DNA of 64,000 bases from assembly GCA_963682175.1 (NCBI GenBank), contig OY821789.1:4402001-4466000 (forward strand). Reading direction: 5' to 3'. Each line of letters begins with the position of its first letter. Position 1 is the stretch's first letter. A model generated the notes under the pieces. It was not told where the DNA came from and did no database searches. It worked only from the letters and a program-made list of their open reading frames with translations. This stretch comes from Triglochin maritima. Its lineage: Eukaryota > Streptophyta > Magnoliopsida > Alismatales > Juncaginaceae. A program made the translations under genes and the position numbers. Below are positions 59,002 to 64,000 of the stretch, piece after piece.

Positions 59002-60282
59002 CCCCTGCTGATTTGGTGTTCCGGCACCCGATTGGCCACCCGGGCGGGCGCCCGAGGCAAGGGCCAACTAAGGATCAAGCAAAATGTTTTTGAATAGTTA
59101 TTGCCATATTGTGTCAGAAATTTTGAATTTCCATCCTTCAAAACTCTTGTCAAAAAATCTCTAAAATACAATTAGTATGTCAAAACATTTTTTTTCTTCC
59201 GAAACCCGCATGTACCCTTAGACGAAATTTCTTAGTACTGCCTCTGTCGGTGGACACAACATGTTTTTTTTTTAATCCTCGACAATAACTTGACCCCCAC
59301 CAATAGAGAGACCTGTTCGTGTACGCAATACCATTTTCGTTGTACTTTTTAACACAAAATCTCTTCGGTGGAAGTCAATTTTTGTTATTGAGAAGGTAAA
59401 CAAAGATAAATGCACTGTAATGCCGAGGGACGTGTAAACTGAGTATAGTAAAAAGTAAAGAAATAAAAGTCTTCTTCTATATAATATTAATTATAATTTT
59501 CCCTTCAATTTCCTCTTTACGATTTCAAATCCACGGCGAGCCAAATAACCAATCCGCCTACGAAGGGCAATTTGGTCATTTCAAAAGACATGACATGATA
59601 TCTTAGTCCTCCTAATTGAGAGACCCACCAGCTACCCGTCCATGTCGAAATTTCATCACGGCATTCATCAAAGTGGTCCTTAAACAGACCACTTCAACTG
59701 CTTCCTCCTGTCTCCTGTGTTGCATCGCAATTGTGATTGATTGCAACCTTTTTTTCTTTCTTTTTCCTTCAACTTTTGGTGTAAATTTAATTTCCTACTT
59801 GGAACAAGAAATTACTCACCTAAAGCATGGCAGACAAGCAAATCTACGAGTTTGTCAAATTGTCATGGTCCGGCGATTATCTTGAGATTTATACTTCGAC
59901 GTTGCAAATGTGATTTAATGGATCCATCTGTTCCTTCCAACTTTTAGTGTAAATTTAAGTTTATACTTCGAACAAGAAATTACTCAGGTCTTAATTTTCC
60001 AAAAAGTAATTTTGAAATTCGAGGTGTTTGTAAATTCTCTTTTATTTATGTTCAGCAGGAGACAGCAGACATATGGAGGTACAGTAGAGTTAGCAAGTTG
60101 GTCCTTTCTAGCTTCACTCCTCTAAATCCAACACTTATTATTAATCTTTGCTCCGAAACACCACCAATGCCGAAATCCAAGTAACGAATCTCATTTCATT
60201 CCACCATTTGTTAAAACTCCCCACTCTTCTTCTCTTGTGTTTCTGCTTTAATTGGTGTGGGTTTATAAGCAGAGGATCTGAG
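59002..60282. other. Upstream region of the ICR-type gene; one diverged duplication
   Basis: 59764-59815 and 59933-59987 are diverged direct copies (CAACTTTTxGTGTAAATTTAA, GAACAAGAAATTACTCA). No gene seen. The promoter of the ICR-type gene should lie in the last few hundred bases, but I see no convincing TATA box. Confidence 0.45.
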
Positions 60283-61454
60283 ATGGCGCAGCAACGCCAA
60301 TCCCCACGAGGTCCGCTCCACCTCCGAACCACGCCCACCTCCGAATCCAACAACCCCCACCGCCCCGTCCGTGACCGAAGCCCCAAGCTCGAGGAGCACC
60401 GCCGCTCGCCTCGCAGCCCTCTCCCTGAGGTTCGGAATCGCAGCTTTCGTGGTAAAGTTTCGGTCTTTTGTGTGAGTTGAGGCGTTTTCGGTTTTTGTCG
60501 TAGGTCGGTGTTTGTAACCAGAAGAAGCGTGGGACGAGAGTGGCGGATCTCGAGACGAGATTAGGGCACGCGAAGGAGGAGCTCAGGAAGCTCAAGGAGC
60601 AGCTGGCGTCGGCCGAGAACGCGAAGAGGGACGCGCAGTTGGAGCTTACGGTGACAAAAAAGTTGATTCCGGTGGGCTCTGACTCGACCGAGCAATGTGG
60701 GCAAGAACAGGAGCGTGATAAAACCGAAGCAGAGAACAACAAAGAGCAACAACAATCAGCTGAAGAAAGTCCTGCCGCGGTCGAGGACAATCCCGGGGAA
60801 TCATCGGAGGTGAGATTTGAAAATGCCGATGTGAAATCCGTAGAGGAGAAAGCTATTTCAGAGCCAAGTTATAGTATGGCTTCAGAAGCAACTGGGAAAG
60901 CTGAAGAGGTCTTGGAAGTGGAGGAGAAGTGCCTCGAGAGGTACATCGAGGAGAATGCTGCTTTGAGAAAGGAGTTGGAGGAGGCGAAGGTGGCGGCAGA
61001 GGTTGCAAGGGCGAAGGAGGAGGAGATGAGTCTGAAGGTGAGATCTTTGGAGAAAGAGGTCGAACAAAGCAGAGCGAAATCCGGGGGATTGGAGGAGCAA
61101 TTGCAGGCTGTGGAAAGGGCGAAAGCGGAACTTGAGGCCGAGATGAAGCTGCTGAGGATTCAGACTGATCAGTGGAAGAAGGCTGCGGATGCTGCAGCCG
61201 ACATTATATCCGGTGATAATCAGATGGGGGCAGATGCGGTTGGGAACGGTATCGGGAGAAGGATTTCGGAGAGAGTTGGCTCTATGGACAAGCATTGCGG
61301 TGGTGGGACAGGGTACGACTTCTCGTCAAGTGCGTATCTTGGATCTCCCATGATGGGCTCAGAGTCGGAGGAAGGACTAGGGAACGGAAAGAGGAAGGGC
61401 ACCGGAATGCGTATGTTCGGGGAATTATGGAAGAAGAAAGGGCAGCAGAAGTGA
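60283..61454 (+). CDS. ICR/RIP-type ROP GTPase effector (2 coding exons)
   Basis: Coiled-coil scaffold of the interactor of constitutively active ROP family, which links active ROP GTPases at the plasma membrane to exocyst or microtubule partners. Exons 60283-60429 and 60504-61454 join in phase 0 at GAG|GTCGG (GT-AG), giving 365 residues. The N-terminus QRQSPRGPLHLRTTP and RSPKLEEHRRSPRSPL is typical of the family, followed by QKKRGTRVADLETRLGHAKEEL. Coiled coils cover roughly residues 60-105 and 185-275, around an acidic Glu/Gln-rich linker. QWKKAA (272-277) is the conserved ROP-binding motif. The C-terminus FGELWKKKGQQK is basic, as expected for membrane or ROP contact. The ATG is the first in frame with the conserved N-terminus. 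Confidence 0.92.
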
Positions 61455-61758
61455 GACAATGAGAACAAAATGGTGGGAGGGAACAAAAATTTGAATTGGG
61501 ATGTGAAAAAAAGGGTAGATGTTTTGTCTCTGTTATTGTTTGGTTTCCTTAACATTTCTTTTCTGTATTACCAGTTATGGTTTGTTTTGTCTTCCGAATA
61601 CTTTGTTGTTAATTCTGTAATCGAGATTGATGACAACACTGGCTACACTTCCTTTCTCTTTGTTTATTAAATCCAACTAGTTAAGGTACTTGGCTGAACT
61701 CATTTGTCTGGGATGCTTCTTGTTGAGGTAAAATAAGTGCTCGATTCAGGTATCCCAA
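61455..61758 (+). other. ICR-type gene 3' region
   Basis: T-rich sequence expected of a 3' untranslated region; no further gene. Confidence 0.4.
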
Positions 61759-62171
61759 TGCTACTAAGACCACCCTTCAACGGGTGGTTTTTTTGGGCCG
61801 GGCGCCCAATCCGGGGGGCACTTGGCCCTCCCCGATGGGTTAAATTTTGTTTTGTTTTTTATTTATTTTAAAAATGTTTTAAAAATTATTTAAAATCGTT
61901 TTTTTCAAAAAAAATTATGAAAATAAGTTTTTTATTTGTTTATATTTTTTAAATTTTTGACAGTTTTTTTGTATTTTACCTAGAATTAATCCCCAAATGA
62001 CGTGAATGAGAGAGAATGTATGGTGTTTTAGTTGTTTCTGGGTGTGGTTAAGAAAAATTTAGGGGGTTTGTTTGAACCGACGTGTCAGAGAGAGAAGCTG
62101 ACGTGACTGAGAGAAAAAATCAGATGCCCGGGAACTACCTGGACGCTGTTAACCGTTCTCTAAATGCTTTA
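61759..62171. mobile_element. Short non-autonomous inverted-repeat element
   Basis: Left AAGACCACCCTTCAACGGG, right CGCTGTTAACCGTTCTCTA. AATGCTACT and AATGCTTTA at the ends could be a decayed 9-bp duplication. The body (CCCCAAATGACGTGAATGAG, GGTGTGGTTAAGAAAAATTT, AGAAGCTGACGTGACTGAG) is the inverted counterpart of 12145-12562. Confidence 0.6.
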
Positions 62172-64000
62172 GTTCTACCTTAAGTCTGAACTGCATTGTT
62201 TGGTCATTCCAAGGCCTTCAATCATGTCGTGAGGAGTAACGAAATAATATACTCATATTTGTTCAAAAGAAATACTTGTATTGTGTTCTTGTTGAAAAGT
62301 ATATTGCATTATTTTTTTAATGCTTTAAAAAGAGTATATTGCATTTACTGGCATCTGTGATTCTGTGGTATGCTTGGTTGCAGAGCTACTATTGGCTATT
62401 GCTGTAGTGGTCCTAAAAAGAACATTTTTTTGAGAATTAGTGATCATATCACAAGTTGAGTTACCTCACCTGATCATTTAATGACATTCTAAGGTCAAAG
62501 TAGTATTAGATAGGTAGATTTTGAAATTATAAACTTCATCTTCTTTATTCCTATCATTTCTTCTTTAGATATTAATAACAAACAACATCTTGTGGATGAA
62601 AGTCTTCATCATGCTTGGAATTTCATATTTTGAAGTTTGGCAAGCATTACCGAAAATATCAACCGACAGCATTTAGCAGATGTTTAACCCTTAACTGAGA
62701 TAATGAGTCGGTGTTTTTTTTTCTTTACAAAAAGTCATGCCAGTTTCCTTATGATATTGTTAAAAAGGGATGGTTTTGATTAATATATTACGTATGAGGA
62801 TCTCAACAATATGTCAACAACATTTGATTACCAGATGGCATGGAAAGGCTGTTGCTTTTTAGTTGAGAGTCATTATCAATTGTGACATCCCCTCTCTAAA
62901 AAAAGAAAGGAAGAAATTTCTGTCTTTAAGAACAGGCAAGTGTCTCTTCGTTGGAAGTTGAAACACAAGTTAGAGACCGTGGAAATGATCTTGTAAAATT
63001 TATATATGAAAATGGAATTTTATATAAATACCCTATAAACGATGATGTACGATATCTAAATTTATGGTATCAAAGATCCTAAATATTGTGAGGTTTACAG
63101 AATTGATGGAGATTACTTCAACCGGGAGGAACCAACATCGTAGATCATTAAAGTCTTCAGGGTTGTAGAAATCCATCATAGCAGTGATGGGTGGTTTTAT
63201 TGTTCTATTTTTCTTATTATATATGTTTCGCTGTCCATTAGTTGGGGGTTGGGTTGTGTCATAGATGGGTCGTACATTGTTTTTTACGCAAGATATTGGT
63301 GTTTGAGGTGCACATATTAACGCTCATTACGACATTACCACTGATTCATTTGCTCATGACTTGTGGACATTTATTTAATAATCCTATAGTTTATTGACAT
63401 TTCCTTCCTTTTAATTGAATCGCACTTTTTCGATAAATAATAGTGCATTATTTCATTGAAGGTGGACATTTTCTTTCAAACAATGTAAAGAAGATGTCTC
63501 CTTCAAAATAAAATTAAAAATTTATGGAAAAAAGAAAGAAAACATTTCCTGCCTCAAATTTTGAAAAAATGTCGCTCCATTGCTAAGTCAAAATTTCCTC
63601 GAACACGTCTTCTTTTCTAGTAGTTTAGTATATATTGTAGTACTATACTTGTATTCTATTGGTATGTTAGTTGTTTTTGCCTCCGAATTTGAAAAAAAGG
63701 AGTTAATCATAATCGTCAGTTTCATCATCATTATCTTCACTGAAATCCATTGGCTACAGGTATTAAGGAGGTAGTTTGGACAAATTGCAAGCTGATGTTA
63801 ACCGATTAAGCATTATGCTACAATCTACGACAAAAAAAAAATCAATAATTGCCGTGGTGTATTTTGTGTAAGTAGGTTACAACTTGATAACTTCTACCAG
63901 TACCAGGACATGTCTTCTAAAAATAAGTTGTTTACTCGTCCGTGCCGTTTAAAATTCTTGTTAGGTGCAATTGTACAAATATTCAAAAAGCATCATCCTT
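62172..64000. other. No gene seen
   Basis: AT-rich to the end of the window. Short frames lack similarity, and no RNA gene or defined repeat is visible. Confidence 0.4.

Noticed and set aside
60261..60268. TTTATAAG before the ICR-type start codon as a TATA box
   Set aside because: It is only about 20 bp from the ATG, too near to leave a transcribed leader.
62880..62900. TGTGACATCCCC as an LTR start
   Set aside because: No matching end, primer site or second copy was found nearby.

Overview
The window is nuclear DNA of a flowering plant, probably a eudicot. It holds spliced GT-AG genes of well-known plant families, a nuclear tRNA gene, and plant retrotransposons and DNA transposons that make up more than half of the sequence. 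I cannot name the species.

Six host genes are visible, all on the + strand: a 10-exon plant-type phosphoenolpyruvate carboxylase (1111-9035), a single-exon Dof zinc-finger transcription factor (29796-30161), a DUF676-type serine esterase/lipase (42251-44926, with an in-frame stop that a shifted splice acceptor could bypass), tRNA-Glu(CUC) (45838-45910), a UBC13-type ubiquitin-conjugating enzyme E2 (48300-52014), and an ICR/RIP-type ROP effector (60283-61454). Their functions do not form one pathway; they are ordinary dispersed genes.

The rest is layered mobile DNA. 9.3-12 kb: a foldback-like element with ~560-bp inverted arms and a small TATA-driven reading frame between them. 12.1-15.5 kb: short non-autonomous inverted-repeat elements. 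15.5-21.7 kb: a truncated Mutator-like (MULE) derivative, an LTR with primer-binding site, an LTR fragment and a 2.55-kb solo LTR. 24.3-27.2 kb: an RTE-type LINE kept in one frame but with five stop codons. 27.3-28.7 kb: another inverted-repeat element. 29.2 and 34.0 kb: two hAT-type MITEs with perfect 8-bp target-site duplications. 31.7-32.7 kb: a MULE-type element with a perfect 9-bp duplication. 34.5-39.0 kb: a 3'-truncated Copia element with its 5' LTR. 52.6-53.5 kb: a solo LTR. 55.8-59.0 kb: a nest of at least four elements. Two copies of one SINE sit in introns of the PEPC and UBC13 genes.

The most unusual signal is structural. Several unrelated element families carry arrays of short GC-rich palindromes. 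In the LTRs, CGGTCGACCG-like palindromes come in pairs with nearly fixed centre-to-centre spacing: 21-23 bp in one group and 19 bp in the other. Two DNA-transposon families carry arrays of AACTCGGCA/TGCCGAGTT or GGCGTCT/AGACGCC hairpins. I know of no description of this paired-palindrome arrangement. It looks like a set of dimeric protein-binding sites or a source of hairpin RNA.
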